Shown here in pieces: positions 18,370 to 29,574 of a DNA stretch of 64,000 nt (its first letter is position 1; each line of letters begins with the position of its first letter). A program made the position numbers and the translations under genes. Source of the stretch: Herminiimonas sp. KBW02. Lineage in GTDB: Bacteria > Pseudomonadota > Gammaproteobacteria > Burkholderiales > Burkholderiaceae_D. The stretch is taken from the NCBI RefSeq assembly GCF_003852535.1, contig NZ_QAJP01000008.1, positions 254,013 through 318,012 on the forward strand, in the 5' to 3' direction. The notes under the pieces are model-generated. The model was given only the letters and a program-made list of their open reading frames with translations. It was not told the DNA's origin and made no database searches.

Positions 18370-19026
18370 TCAGTTCAGTAAAAAAGTAAGGGGAGAAATC
18401 AATAGCAACAAACCGGTCTCGGCTATCGTCATGACCGGCACCATCCAGAAATGCAGCACCTTCAAAAAGACCAGCGCCAGCACGATAAAGAAGCCATATG
18501 GCTCCAGCTGCGCAAACTTGTACGCATATTTATTCGGCAGCAGACTGGTCATGATGCGCCCGCCGTCCAGAGGTGGAATCGGAAACAGGTTAAACGCAAA
18601 AATCACCAGGTTGGTCAGGATCCCGGCCTGCGCCATGCGCATGAGGAATTCTTCGGTAGAACCGAAAGCGTGCAGGAAGACTGCCAGCAACATCCACATC
18701 AGGGCCATCACCAGATTCGCAGCCGGGCCGGCCAGCGCGACAAAAGCCATCTGCTTCTTGGGATTGCGCAAATTACCGAAATTGACCGGCACCGGCTTCG
18801 CGTAACCGAACAGAAACGGGCTACCTGCGAAATACAGCACGATAGGAATCAGCAAGGTACCGATAGGATCGATGTGCTTGATCGGGTTCAGGCTCATGCG
18901 CCCTTGTGCATAAGCAGTAGTGTCGCCGAAGTATTTGGCAGCATACGCATGCGCAGCTTCATGCAAGGTAATCGCAAACACGATAGGCAATGCATAAACG
19001 GAAAAGGTTTGAATAAGATCGTTCAT
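18370..19026 (-). CDS. Site-2 protease family (M50) membrane metalloprotease
   Basis: 218 residues with several membrane spans. The zinc motif HEAAHAYAAKYFGD lies in the first segment and NLFPIPPLDGGRI supplies the third ligand (Asp). This is the short M50 type without PDZ domains. Such proteases cut transmembrane substrates such as anti-sigma factors; the target is unknown. Confidence 0.87.
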   Translation of the reverse strand: MNDLIQTFSVYALPIVFAITLHEAAHAYAAKYFGDTTAYAQGRMSLNPIKHIDPIGTLLIPIVLYFAGSPFLFGYAKPVPVNFGNLRNPKKQMAFVALAGPAANLVMALMWMLLAVFLHAFGSTEEFLMRMAQAGILTNLVIFAFNLFPIPPLDGGRIMTSLLPNKYAYKFAQLEPYGFFIVLALVFLKVLHFWMVPVMTIAETGLLLLISPLTFLLN

Positions 19027-19181
19027 CGGCAGAATTTTATCAGAGGGGATGCCGTCGTTTGTGACAACGGCGTAAGCAATCGGATATATACCCCCTCAGC
19101 ACAGACATGGCGGCATACAAGACGCGCTTACCGGCCAGAGCCGACAAGCGCGATGGGAAAGGTTAGAACCCGAAGGGAACG

Positions 19182-19271
19182 GGCTATTTGGGCGTATTGC
19201 TGCGTTGCGCCGCTTGCCAAGGGGGCCACCCTTGGCGGCGCGACACGCCTTGCACTACCTCCCAAATAGCC
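19182..19271. repeat. Long imperfect hairpin element in the intergenic gap
   Basis: The outer arms GGCTATTTGGG (19182-19192) and CCCAAATAGCC (19261-19271) are perfectly complementary. Inside them GCCAAGGG (19216-19223) pairs with CCCTTGGC (19229-19236), and GCGCC (19207-19211) with GGCGC (19237-19241). The result is a roughly 90-base stem-loop between the M50 and YciO/Sua5-like genes. It looks like an extragenic palindromic repeat, but I cannot see other copies in the window. Flanks 19027-19181 and 19272-19309 show no gene. Confidence 0.6.
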
Positions 19272-19309
19272 GCGTTCGCACGCGCGGATATTGGTGAAAT
19301 GAGTTCTCA

Positions 19310-19933
19310 TTACAGACCGAACAGTGCAACATCGCCGCGCCCCTGGCGCTGCAATACGGGTTCACCGCTGGTCAGATCGATCACGGTAGTCGGCTCAAAA
19401 CTGCAGGCGCCACCATCTATCACCAGATCCACCACCTTGTTCAGGCGGTCGCGCACCTCTTCCGGATCGGTCAGCGGCTCATCTTCACCCGGCAGGATCA
19501 ATGTGGTGCCCAGCAAAGGTTGCGCCAATTCTTCCAGCAAGGCATGCACGATGCGGTTTTCCGGCACACGCAAACCTATCGTCTTGCGCGACGGGTGACT
19601 GAGGCGACGCGGCACTTCCTTGGTCGCTTCGAGGATGAAAGTGTAAGCACCCGGCGTGGCCGCTTTCAGCAAACGGTACTGCTGGTTATCCACTTTGGCG
19701 TACAGAGAAATCTCACTCAGGTCACGGCACAGCAGCGTCAGGTGATGCTTGTCGTCGACATTACGGATGCGACGCAGGCGCGCCACGGCATCCTTGTCGT
19801 CAAGATGACAGACCAGCGCATAGCAGGAATCCGTCGGCAAGGCGACGATGCCGCCATCTCTGACGATTTGCACAGCCTGATTAATCAGGCGCGCTTGCGG
19901 ATTGTCCGGATGAATTTGAAAAAATTGGCTCAT
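19310..19933 (-). CDS. YciO/Sua5/YrdC-family protein (threonylcarbamoyl-AMP synthase-like)
   Basis: 207 residues of the YrdC fold: GGIVALPTDSCYALVCHLDD, RDLSEISLYAKVDN, GAYTFILEATKEVPRR, and RKTIGLRVPEN. Sua5/YrdC makes threonylcarbamoyl-AMP for the t6A modification of tRNA. The SQFFQIHP start and its length resemble the YciO subgroup more than TsaC, and YciO's role is less settled. Confidence 0.85.
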   Translation of the reverse strand: MSQFFQIHPDNPQARLINQAVQIVRDGGIVALPTDSCYALVCHLDDKDAVARLRRIRNVDDKHHLTLLCRDLSEISLYAKVDNQQYRLLKAATPGAYTFILEATKEVPRRLSHPSRKTIGLRVPENRIVHALLEELAQPLLGTTLILPGEDEPLTDPEEVRDRLNKVVDLVIDGGACSFEPTTVIDLTSGEPVLQRQGRGDVALFGL

Positions 19934-19992
19934 AAAATAAGAGCGGCGGCAGCTATTAAGCCACCGCCGCCACGCGTTCCTTTTTTAAAAAA

Positions 19993-20865
19993 TTATCGCA
20001 GGTTACGCAATGCGGCAATACGATCTTCGATAGGCGGATGACTGGAGAACAAGGCAGCAAATCCAGGCTTATCGTTGATACCCAGCGAGGCCAGACCTTC
20101 AGGCAAGCTGGTCGGCTCTATGCCGCCCAGACGCGCCAAAGCTTTCATCATCGGTTGCGGGCTACCCAGCAATTTGGCGGCACCAGCATCCGCACGATAT
20201 TCGCGATGACGCGAAAACCATGCGACGATCACCGAAGCGGCAATACCGAACACGATTTGCGACACGATCACGGTAATCGTATAACCGATGCCCTGGCTGT
20301 TATTGTTGTCACGCGAGATCGCACGATCAACAAAGTAACCAACCACACGCGACAGGAACACAACGAAGGTATTGACCACGCCTTGTACCAGCGTCATGGT
20401 CACCATGTCGCCATTGGCAACGTGGGCTACTTCATGTGCGAGCACGGCTTCAACTTCTTCCTTGGTCATGCTTTGCAGCAGTCCGGTCGACACCGCAACC
20501 AGGGCGGAATCACGGAAAGCGCCGGTCGCGAATGCATTCGGCTCGCCATCGTAAACAGCGACTTCCGGTGTGCGGATACCAGCACGTTGTGCCAGCTTGC
20601 CGACGGTGTCAACCAGCCACAATTCAGTGCTCGACGACGGCGCATCAATGACGCGTGCACCAGTTGACCACTTCGCCATCGGCTTGCTGATCAGCAGCGA
20701 GATGATGGAACCGGTAAAGCCAACCACCAGCGAGAATACCAGCAGCATAGGCAGGTTCAGTCCAGCCTGCGAGATAAAGCGGTCTACGCCCAGCAGTGAC
20801 AGAACCACAGACATCACCGCGATAACTGCAATATTCGTCGCGATGAACAGGAAAATACGTTTCAT
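19993..20865 (-). CDS. htpX: Membrane protease HtpX
   Basis: 290 residues, M48B family. Two N-terminal membrane spans are followed by the zinc motif in [13 protein letters not shown], two more spans ([28 protein letters not shown]) and the [14 protein letters not shown] ligand segment. It degrades misfolded inner-membrane proteins together with FtsH. The promoter region does not show a clear heat-shock or Cpx site. Confidence 0.94.
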   Translation of the reverse strand: MKRIFLFIATNIAVIAVMSVVLSLLGVDRFISQAGLNLPMLLVFSLVVGFTGSIISLLISKPMAKWSTGARVIDAPSSSTELWLVDTVGKLAQRAGIRTPEVAVYDGEPNAFATGAFRDSALVAVSTGLLQSMTKEEVEAVLAHEVAHVANGDMVTMTLVQGVVNTFVVFLSRVVGYFVDRAISRDNNNSQGIGYTITVIVSQIVFGIAASVIVAWFSRHREYRADAGAAKLLGSPQPMMKALARLGGIEPTSLPEGLASLGINDKPGFAALFSSHPPIEDRIAALRNLR

Positions 20866-20967
20866 TCAATAGCCTCCAGAGGGGGGTTAAGAGCGATTCC
20901 TAAATAAGACCGCAATCGAAAATTTCAATAGTGTAACTCACTGTTTTTAACGAAATCTTCACAACTT

Positions 20968-21804
20968 TTACCACCCCCAGTTATGCCATACCGGTTTGAC
21001 ACCCGTTGGCAACGGCGGCAAGCCGCCCAGATCAACGCGCGATTCGCCGGGGCCATGAAAATCGGAACCGCGTGAAGCGAGGAAATCATAATCCTTTGCC
21101 ACCTTCGCATAAAAATCATATTGGTCGACGGTATGACTACCTGTCGTCACTTCGATTCCGACACCGCCGAAGGATTTAAATTCCTTAAACAAGGCGTCAA
21201 ATGCGAGATCAGTAAATTTATAGCGTCCAGGATGCGCAATCACTGCGATGCCGCCGGCAGCACGTATCCAGTCCACCGAGTTCTGCAAACTGGCCCAGCG
21301 ATGCGGGACAAAGCCAGGCTTGCCTTCCCCCAGATAATTAGCAAAAACATCATGCAGGTTATTGCACAAACCCAGTTCGATGATGTAACGCGCAAAGTGG
21401 GTACGTGAAATCAGGTCGGGATTATCGACGAATTTAAGTGCACCTTCATATGCACCTTTGATACCTATTTTTTCCAGTTGCGCGGCAATCTCACGCGCAC
21501 GTGGTTCGCGCCCGCCACGGGTACTGGCCAGACCCTGAACCAGGGTTTCATTGGTTTCATCTATCTGCAAACCAACGATGTGCACGGTCTGTCCGGACCA
21601 GGTGATCGAAATCTCCACGCCCGCGACAAAGGGTAAATCCAGCGCGGCAGCAGCAGTACGTGCTTCCGCCAGGCCGCCGACTTCATCGTGATCGGTCATT
21701 GCCCATACATCGACGCCATTTTCCTTGGCGCGTGCAGCCAGAGCCGTCGGCGTCAAAGTACCGTCAGAAAAAATGGAGTGGCAGTGTAGGTCAGCGTTTA
21801 ACAT
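20968..21804 (-). CDS. PHP-domain phosphoesterase (RNase AM / nucleoside 3',5'-bisphosphate phosphatase type)
   Basis: 278 residues. The PHP metal motifs are DLHCHSIFSDG, WAMTDHDEVGG, GVEISITW, IAHPGRYKF and SRGSDFHGP. This is the YciV/TrpH-like group, which removes phosphate from 3',5'-bisphosphate nucleotides and trims rRNA 5' ends in E. coli. In other bacteria it lies next to a Sua5/YciO gene, and here the YciO-like gene is two genes downstream. Confidence 0.88.
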   Translation of the reverse strand: MLNADLHCHSIFSDGTLTPTALAARAKENGVDVWAMTDHDEVGGLAEARTAAAALDLPFVAGVEISITWSGQTVHIVGLQIDETNETLVQGLASTRGGREPRAREIAAQLEKIGIKGAYEGALKFVDNPDLISRTHFARYIIELGLCNNLHDVFANYLGEGKPGFVPHRWASLQNSVDWIRAAGGIAVIAHPGRYKFTDLAFDALFKEFKSFGGVGIEVTTGSHTVDQYDFYAKVAKDYDFLASRGSDFHGPGESRVDLGGLPPLPTGVKPVWHNWGW

Positions 21805-21898
21805 GCAGATTCAATAGTGTTGCGCCAGCAGAAGCGCATAGTAGGATTGTACGCGTGATGGCGCTGATTTGCTGTACGGCAAAAGACGATAGACGGCT

Positions 21899-22765
21899 TC
21901 AGGCCAGGAATTGTTCCATCGCAGCAGCCAGTTTTTCCGGTTGGTCATGTTGCAGCATGTGCCCCGCATCATCGAGCAGCACTACCTGCGCATCGGCAAT
22001 ACAGGCGATCCGTTCAGCGATCACCGCACGCGGATCAGTACCGAAACGCGCCAGCAGTTCACTCTGCTTGCCCTCCACCCATAAGACCGGCGCCGTAATC
22101 GCACGCCAGCAAGCCAGCACCTCTTCAATGCGATACAGATAAGGATTCGATAATCGATGTGCAGGATCAGCCTGCAACTCCCACCGCCCGTCCTTATCAG
22201 GTACCGCCCAATGGACAGATAAAAATGCCGCACGTTCATTATTCAGACGCGGATTATTCTTTTGCAGACGACGCGCCACCTCAGCTGAACTGCCATAGTT
22301 ACGGAGTAGCGGCGGCTCACGCAGCTCATCCAGCCAATTGGTAAATCGCGCAGGCGCATCCTGCGCTTGCGTCGCCGGCATGCCAAAACCCTCTAGCAAA
22401 ACCAGGCGCTTTACCCGTTGCGAGCGCACACCTGCATAAATGCCAGCGACGTTCGCACCCAGGCTATGTCCGAGCAGATTGACCGCATGCTCCGGTGAAT
22501 AATGCTGCAGGATGGCATCCAGATCGGCCAGGTAATCAGGAAACCAATAGTTACCGGCAGCGTGATCCGTCAGACCGAAGCCGCGCCAATCCGGTGCAAT
22601 CACATGCCACTCACCTTGCAGGCTATCGACCAGGAACTGGAACGAAGCAGACACATCCATCCAGCCATGCAACATGAACAGGACAGGTGCATCGGGCTCG
22701 CCCCAATGCCGTATGTGGTATTGCAAACCGCGGATAGTGATCCATTCTGAATACGAAGACTTCAT
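21899..22765 (-). CDS. Alpha/beta hydrolase
   Basis: 288 residues. The oxyanion motif is VLFMLHGWMDVSASF, the nucleophile Ser sits in LLGHSLGANVAG, and the catalytic His in LDDAGHMLQHDQPEKL. The open frame extends 46 codons further upstream, but MKSSYSEWITIRGLQ matches the domain start. An esterase or lipase-like enzyme of unknown substrate. Confidence 0.85.
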   Translation of the reverse strand: MKSSYSEWITIRGLQYHIRHWGEPDAPVLFMLHGWMDVSASFQFLVDSLQGEWHVIAPDWRGFGLTDHAAGNYWFPDYLADLDAILQHYSPEHAVNLLGHSLGANVAGIYAGVRSQRVKRLVLLEGFGMPATQAQDAPARFTNWLDELREPPLLRNYGSSAEVARRLQKNNPRLNNERAAFLSVHWAVPDKDGRWELQADPAHRLSNPYLYRIEEVLACWRAITAPVLWVEGKQSELLARFGTDPRAVIAERIACIADAQVVLLDDAGHMLQHDQPEKLAAAMEQFLA

Positions 22766-22900
22766 GCTGAATTCAATAAAAAAAACGTGGGTAAAAATAT
22801 CTCTGCAAAACGACTTGCAGTGGCCGCGCATGACTACTAAGCATTTTACATTCCAGCCACAGTCATATCTGGTCCGCGTAACCGCACCAGCGTAAACAAA

Positions 22901-22937
22901 CAAAGCGCGCCGACAGCAGAACTGGCGGCGCGCTTTG
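22901..22937 (-). terminator. Terminator after the small lipoprotein gene
   Basis: 12-bp stem CAAAGCGCGCCG / CGGCGCGCTTTG with a 13-base loop. Read on the minus strand, a T-rich TTTGTTTAC follows. Confidence 0.8.
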
Positions 22938-22950
22938 CTGATAACTGATG

Positions 22951-23259
22951 TTATTTGCTGGTGTTGTCTTTAGCCGAGTCTTGCATTTTCACGCCGACTT
23001 CTTCGACCTTTTTACCGGCAGCGTCAGTCATGTTTGCCGCGCCCTGGGTGATGTCAGCCTTGGCTTTTTCTGCTTCGGCACTAACCTTGGCAGCGGCTTC
23101 ATCTATCTTCTGTCCGGCAGCGGCTGCAGCCTGGTCAATCTTCTGACCGGTAGTTTCCGCCGGGCCACCGCTGACTTCTTCTTTTTTCTGACAAGCGGCC
23201 AGTCCTGCGATCAACACACTTGCTGCCAGTAGCGAAATGATAGTTTTGCTTGAATTCAT
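22951..23259 (-). CDS. Small Ala/Lys-rich lipoprotein
   Basis: 102 residues. Signal peptide with lipobox LAAC at about residue 23, then QKKEE. The mature part is one long amphipathic helix with 11-residue repeats (GQKIDQAAAAA, GQKIDEAAAKV) and DITQGAANMTDAAGKKV. This resembles LEA- or apolipoprotein-like periplasmic proteins. Its start and QKKEE motif echo the lipoprotein at 14405. It has its own terminator. Function unknown. Confidence 0.78.
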   Translation of the reverse strand: MNSSKTIISLLAASVLIAGLAACQKKEEVSGGPAETTGQKIDQAAAAAGQKIDEAAAKVSAEAEKAKADITQGAANMTDAAGKKVEEVGVKMQDSAKDNTSK

Positions 23260-23446
23260 GATTTTCCCTTTTTATGAAGTGATACGAACAAGATGTCTCA
23301 AACCAAATTGCACTGGCTGAGAGACACCCCTACGCATTGCGATTATCGATACGACAATCTTTCCATCAGACTAAGAACGTTGAATCAAGTTTCCATTTAT
23401 GCAGTAACAGGGTGTAACAAATGCAAACAACAGGTGAAGCAGAAAT

Positions 23447-24280
23447 CTAACGTGGGTCGCCTTGCAGCGCCTCCAGCTCCAGCTCACTGAAACCGGCCGC
23501 CCTGCGCGCATCCAGATTGAAAGGCCCACGTAAAACAGGTGCTTTGTAGTGCAAGGCCAAATCAGCATAACTTGTCACCGGATCAATCCCGCGCTCATCG
23601 CACAGCACTTTATACCAGTGATTGCCTATCGCCACGTGCCCTATCTCGTCGCGCAGGATGATATCCAGTATCTCTGCCGCCGCCTGATCGCCGGCCTGCG
23701 CCAGCTTGGCCCGGGTCAGTGGTGTCGCATCCAGCCCGCGTGCTTCCAGCGTACGCGGCACCAGCGCCATGCGCGCCAGGATGTCGCCGCTGGTTTTGTC
23801 TGCCATTTCCCACATACTGTTGTGTGCCGGGAAATCGCCATATTGATGACCCAGTATCTGCAAATGCCCGGCCAGCAGCGAGAAATGCAGCGCCTCTTCA
23901 CCCGCCACCTGCAACCAGTCTGCGTAGTAAGCCGCCGGCATACCGGCAAAGCGCCAGATGGCGTCCAGCGCCAGGTTGATCGCGTTGAACTCGATATGCG
24001 TCAGCGCATGGATCAGCGCAGCGCGTCCTTCGGTCGTGCGCATAGAGCGATGTTTAACAAATTTGGGCGAGATCAGCTCGGGCAAGAGCGGGCGTCCCGG
24101 TATGCTCACCTGTGCCTCTAAATTGGCACCCGGATCCAGTCCGATCATCCCCTCACCCCAGGATTTTGCCAATTCGATCACACCTACAGCCTTGGCGGTG
24201 GCGTCAGTCTGCCCGGCCCAGTGCAAGGCCAGTGCGCGCAATTCAATATGTGCGCCGGGCGCGGATGCGAGGATATTCAT
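23447..24280 (-). CDS. DUF455 family ferritin-like protein
   Basis: 277 residues, mostly helical. Diiron-type Glu/His residues appear in HALTHIEFNAINLAL, GEEALHFSLLAGHL and LRDEIGHVAIGNHW. DUF455 proteins are ferritin-like and distantly related to the tRNA hydroxylase MiaE, but their reaction is not settled. The start was set at MNILASAPG, 29 codons into the frame, because the upstream part overlaps the structured intergenic region. Confidence 0.82.
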   Translation of the reverse strand: MNILASAPGAHIELRALALHWAGQTDATAKAVGVIELAKSWGEGMIGLDPGANLEAQVSIPGRPLLPELISPKFVKHRSMRTTEGRAALIHALTHIEFNAINLALDAIWRFAGMPAAYYADWLQVAGEEALHFSLLAGHLQILGHQYGDFPAHNSMWEMADKTSGDILARMALVPRTLEARGLDATPLTRAKLAQAGDQAAAEILDIILRDEIGHVAIGNHWYKVLCDERGIDPVTSYADLALHYKAPVLRGPFNLDARRAAGFSELELEALQGDPR

Positions 24281-24331
24281 GTGAGTGACGTAAAATAGCG
24301 CTTTACGCTTTACTTTATTAAAGCAGCCAGG

Positions 24332-24438
24332 CCCGGCGCCTAAATTCATCCGGCGCGGGACTTCCAATTCAGGAATGCGACCCCATCTGGGGAGATTGAT
24401 CCGGCTACGGGACTTGTAGCCTTGCCTTCAGGCACGAT
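24332..24438. other. Candidate structured RNA with an internal duplication
   Basis: Five hairpins in a row: CCC(g)GCGCC/GGCGCGGG (24332-24359), TTCC/GGAA (24362-24375), CCCC-ATCT-GGGG (24381-24392), GGCTAC/GTAGCC (24403-24421) and TGCC-TTCA-GGCA (24423-24434). Two segments are similar: 24342-24363 and 24393-24415 share ATCCGGC and GGGACTT, and each is followed by TTCAGG then CGA. It lies between divergent DUF455 and carbonic anhydrase genes, so either strand could be the transcript. I do not recognise a known family. Confidence 0.45.
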
Positions 24439-24464
24439 TAAAACCTTACTATTCTACTGACAAC

Positions 24465-24989
24465 ATGGCCATCTACCAATTAGGCGAGCACGTCCCCGAT
24501 ATTGCCGCCAGCGCGTATGTGACGGATACCGCCACCGTAGTCGGACGCGTCACGATCAAGGACAACTCCAGCGTCTGGTTCCAGGTTGCCATCCGCGGTG
24601 ACAACGAAGACATCACGATAGGCCGCAACTGCAATCTGCAGGAAGGCGCTGTACTGCATGCAGACCCCGGCTTTCCGCTGACACTGGCAGACAATGTCAG
24701 CGTCGGACATCAGGCCATGATACATGGCTGCAGCATAGGTGAAGGTTCATTAGTCGGAATCCAGGCCATCATTCTGAACGGCGCAAAAATCGGCAAGAAC
24801 TGCCTGGTCGGTGCCGGTGCACTGGTCACCGAAGGCAAGGAATTCCCGGATAACTCGCTGATCCTGGGCGCACCTGCCCGGGCCATACGCACACTGAATG
24901 AGGCGGACGTCGCCAACTTGCAGCGCATTGCCAACAGCTATGTAGAACGTGCGCGCGAATTTAAAGATAAATTGAAACGGATAGGATAA
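24465..24989 (+). CDS. Gamma-class carbonic anhydrase-like protein
   Basis: 174 residues forming a left-handed beta-helix built of hexapeptide repeats (VVGRVTIKDNSSVWFQVAI onward). Zinc-type His residues occur in GAVLHADPG and VGHQAMIHGCSIG, followed by a C-terminal helix. This is the YrdA/CaiE-like gamma carbonic anhydrase group. Activity in many members is unproven. Two bases separate it from hslO, so they form an operon. Confidence 0.88.
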   Translation: MAIYQLGEHVPDIAASAYVTDTATVVGRVTIKDNSSVWFQVAIRGDNEDITIGRNCNLQEGAVLHADPGFPLTLADNVSVGHQAMIHGCSIGEGSLVGIQAIILNGAKIGKNCLVGAGALVTEGKEFPDNSLILGAPARAIRTLNEADVANLQRIANSYVERAREFKDKLKRIG

Positions 24990-24991
24990 GC

Positions 24992-25918
24992 ATGACCGAT
25001 ACACTACAAAAATTCATGTTCGAAAACACTGCGGTACGCGGTGAACTGGTCGATGTTTCCGAAACATGGAAGCATGTGCAGGCACGACGTGAATATCCTG
25101 CAGCGGTGAAAACAATACTCGGCGAAATGCTGTCGGCCGCTGCACTCCTGTCCGCCAACCTGAAATTCAACGGCGCCATCGTGATGCAAATCCACGGCGA
25201 CGGTCCGCTGCGTTTGCTGGTGGTTGAATGTGACTCCGACCTGAATATGCGCGCAACGGCCAAACTGTCGGACACCGCAGTCATCGCCGACGATGCAACC
25301 CTGCCGCAACTGGTCAACCAGAATGGCGGCGGCCGCTTTGTCATTACACTGGATCCGAAAGATAAACTGCCGGGCCAGCAAGCGTATCAGGGCATCGTAC
25401 CGCTGGATGGCGAATCGGTAGCGACCGTCATCGAAAACTACATGATGCGCTCAGAACAGCTGGACACCCGCCTGTGGCTGGCGGCTGACGCCCATGTCTC
25501 ACGTGGTTTGCTGCTGCAAAAATTGCCAGGCGAAGGCGGCATCAAGTCGGCCAGCGGTGAAGAGATGGAACCATGGGATCGCTCCGTGATGCTGGCGTCC
25601 ACCCTGCGCACCGAAGAATTGCTCTCGACTGATATCGAAACTGTGATGCGTCGCCTGTTCTGGGAAGAAGACATCCGCATTTTCGATCCGAAACATCCGA
25701 ACTTCCTGTGCACCTGCACACGCGAAAAAGTCGGCTCCATGCTGAAGATGCTGGGTCAGGCGGAAGTGGATTCGGCGTTAGAAGAAATGGGGAAACTGGC
25801 GATAGACTGCGACTTCTGCGGTCAGCATTACGAGTTCGATCCGGTCGATTGCGCACAACTGTTCGTCAGCGAAGCACCGGTAGAAACCCTGATTCCGGCC
25901 AGCCCGATCAAGCACTGA
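24992..25918 (+). CDS. hslO: Redox-regulated chaperone Hsp33
   Basis: 308 residues. The substrate-binding domain starts LQKFMFENTAVRGELV. The C-terminal zinc switch has the CxC and CxxC pairs in FLCTCTREK and IDCDFCGQHYEF. Oxidation of these four Cys releases zinc and switches on holdase activity under oxidative stress. Translated directly after the gamma carbonic anhydrase gene. Confidence 0.95.
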   Translation: MTDTLQKFMFENTAVRGELVDVSETWKHVQARREYPAAVKTILGEMLSAAALLSANLKFNGAIVMQIHGDGPLRLLVVECDSDLNMRATAKLSDTAVIADDATLPQLVNQNGGGRFVITLDPKDKLPGQQAYQGIVPLDGESVATVIENYMMRSEQLDTRLWLAADAHVSRGLLLQKLPGEGGIKSASGEEMEPWDRSVMLASTLRTEELLSTDIETVMRRLFWEEDIRIFDPKHPNFLCTCTREKVGSMLKMLGQAEVDSALEEMGKLAIDCDFCGQHYEFDPVDCAQLFVSEAPVETLIPASPIKH

Positions 25919-25928
25919 TGCAAAATAC

Positions 25929-25952
25929 GATGCGTGTCATGCGACACGCATC
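25929..25952. terminator. Terminator between convergent hslO and ftsB
   Basis: Perfect 10-bp stem GATGCGTGTC-ATGC-GACACGCATC, 10 bases after the hslO stop and 2 bases before the ftsB stop. T-rich sequence follows on both strands, though not as a clean run on the plus strand. Confidence 0.7.
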
Positions 25953-25954
25953 AT

Positions 25955-26287
25955 TCAACGTTTTTCTTTGGGTTCTATGACAGGCGGGGGAATGGCGACG
26001 AAGTTGGATTTCTTGCTAGGGTCAAGAATCTGCACGAACACTTCGTTTTCCTTGATCATGCCCAGCTCGTAACGGGCGCGTTCTTCAACGGCGCCGGTAC
26101 CTTCCTTCAAATCCTGCACTTCAGAATTCAGCTTGGCGTTACGCGCCTTGAGCTCATCATTCTTTTTCTGTGCCGCGACCACCTGGTGATCGAGATCCCA
26201 TACGCGCAGCCAGCCGCCCTTCCCCAGCCAGAGCGGGAATTGGATCAGCACTACCAGCGCTGCGAGACAAAGAATAATGAGGCGCAT
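25955..26287 (-). CDS. ftsB: Cell division protein FtsB
   Basis: 110 residues: one N-terminal membrane span ([19 protein letters not shown]), the [15 protein letters not shown] linker, a coiled coil (about 35-70) and [20 protein letters not shown]. FtsB forms the FtsQLB divisome subcomplex. It follows eno, the standard order in proteobacteria. Confidence 0.92.
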   Translation of the reverse strand: MRLIILCLAALVVLIQFPLWLGKGGWLRVWDLDHQVVAAQKKNDELKARNAKLNSEVQDLKEGTGAVEERARYELGMIKENEVFVQILDPSKKSNFVAIPPPVIEPKEKR

Positions 26288-26306
26288 CAGACATCTACAA
26301 GGAAAT

Positions 26307-26337
26307 TCCGGTCATTCAGCAAAGCTGCATGACCGGA
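26307..26337 (-). promoter_or_regulatory. Strong hairpin between eno and ftsB
   Basis: TCCGGTCAT pairs with ATGACCGGA, and inside it CAGC pairs with GCTG around an AAA loop, with one mismatch. That makes a 13-bp hairpin. Read on the minus strand it is followed by ATTTCC, only weakly T-rich. It may act as a partial terminator or an mRNA stabiliser that lowers ftsB relative to eno. Confidence 0.5.
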
Positions 26338-26343
26338 TAGCGC

Positions 26344-27627
<1,284 letters not shown>

Positions 27628-27712
27628 CTAATTCTCCTAAATTACAAATTCTTTTAACGTTTGTATGAATATGGAAGCTGCTTCGATACTCGTTGCCGGG
27701 TTTATATCCCCT

Positions 27713-29389
<1,677 letters not shown>

Positions 29390-29574
29390 TCAAATTATAC
29401 CGCAAACCCACCTGGTTCTTCGAGGTTTTCAGATGAATTTAAAGCCGGCGAAACAAATTCTCCGGTTTCCCTCCTGCCGCGTTCAGGCCTGTATCGGCAA
29501 AACCTTGTGGCACAAGGCTTTGCGCAAAAAACCAGTGACAGTACAAAAATCGCAACGCCAGCCGAAGTACCCTG

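Noticed and set aside
24332-24438. 6S, 4.5S or tRNA-like RNA
   Set aside because: The hairpin order and sequences do not match the closing stem and bubble of 6S, the SRP tetraloop domain or a cloverleaf, so it is listed only as an unassigned structured element.
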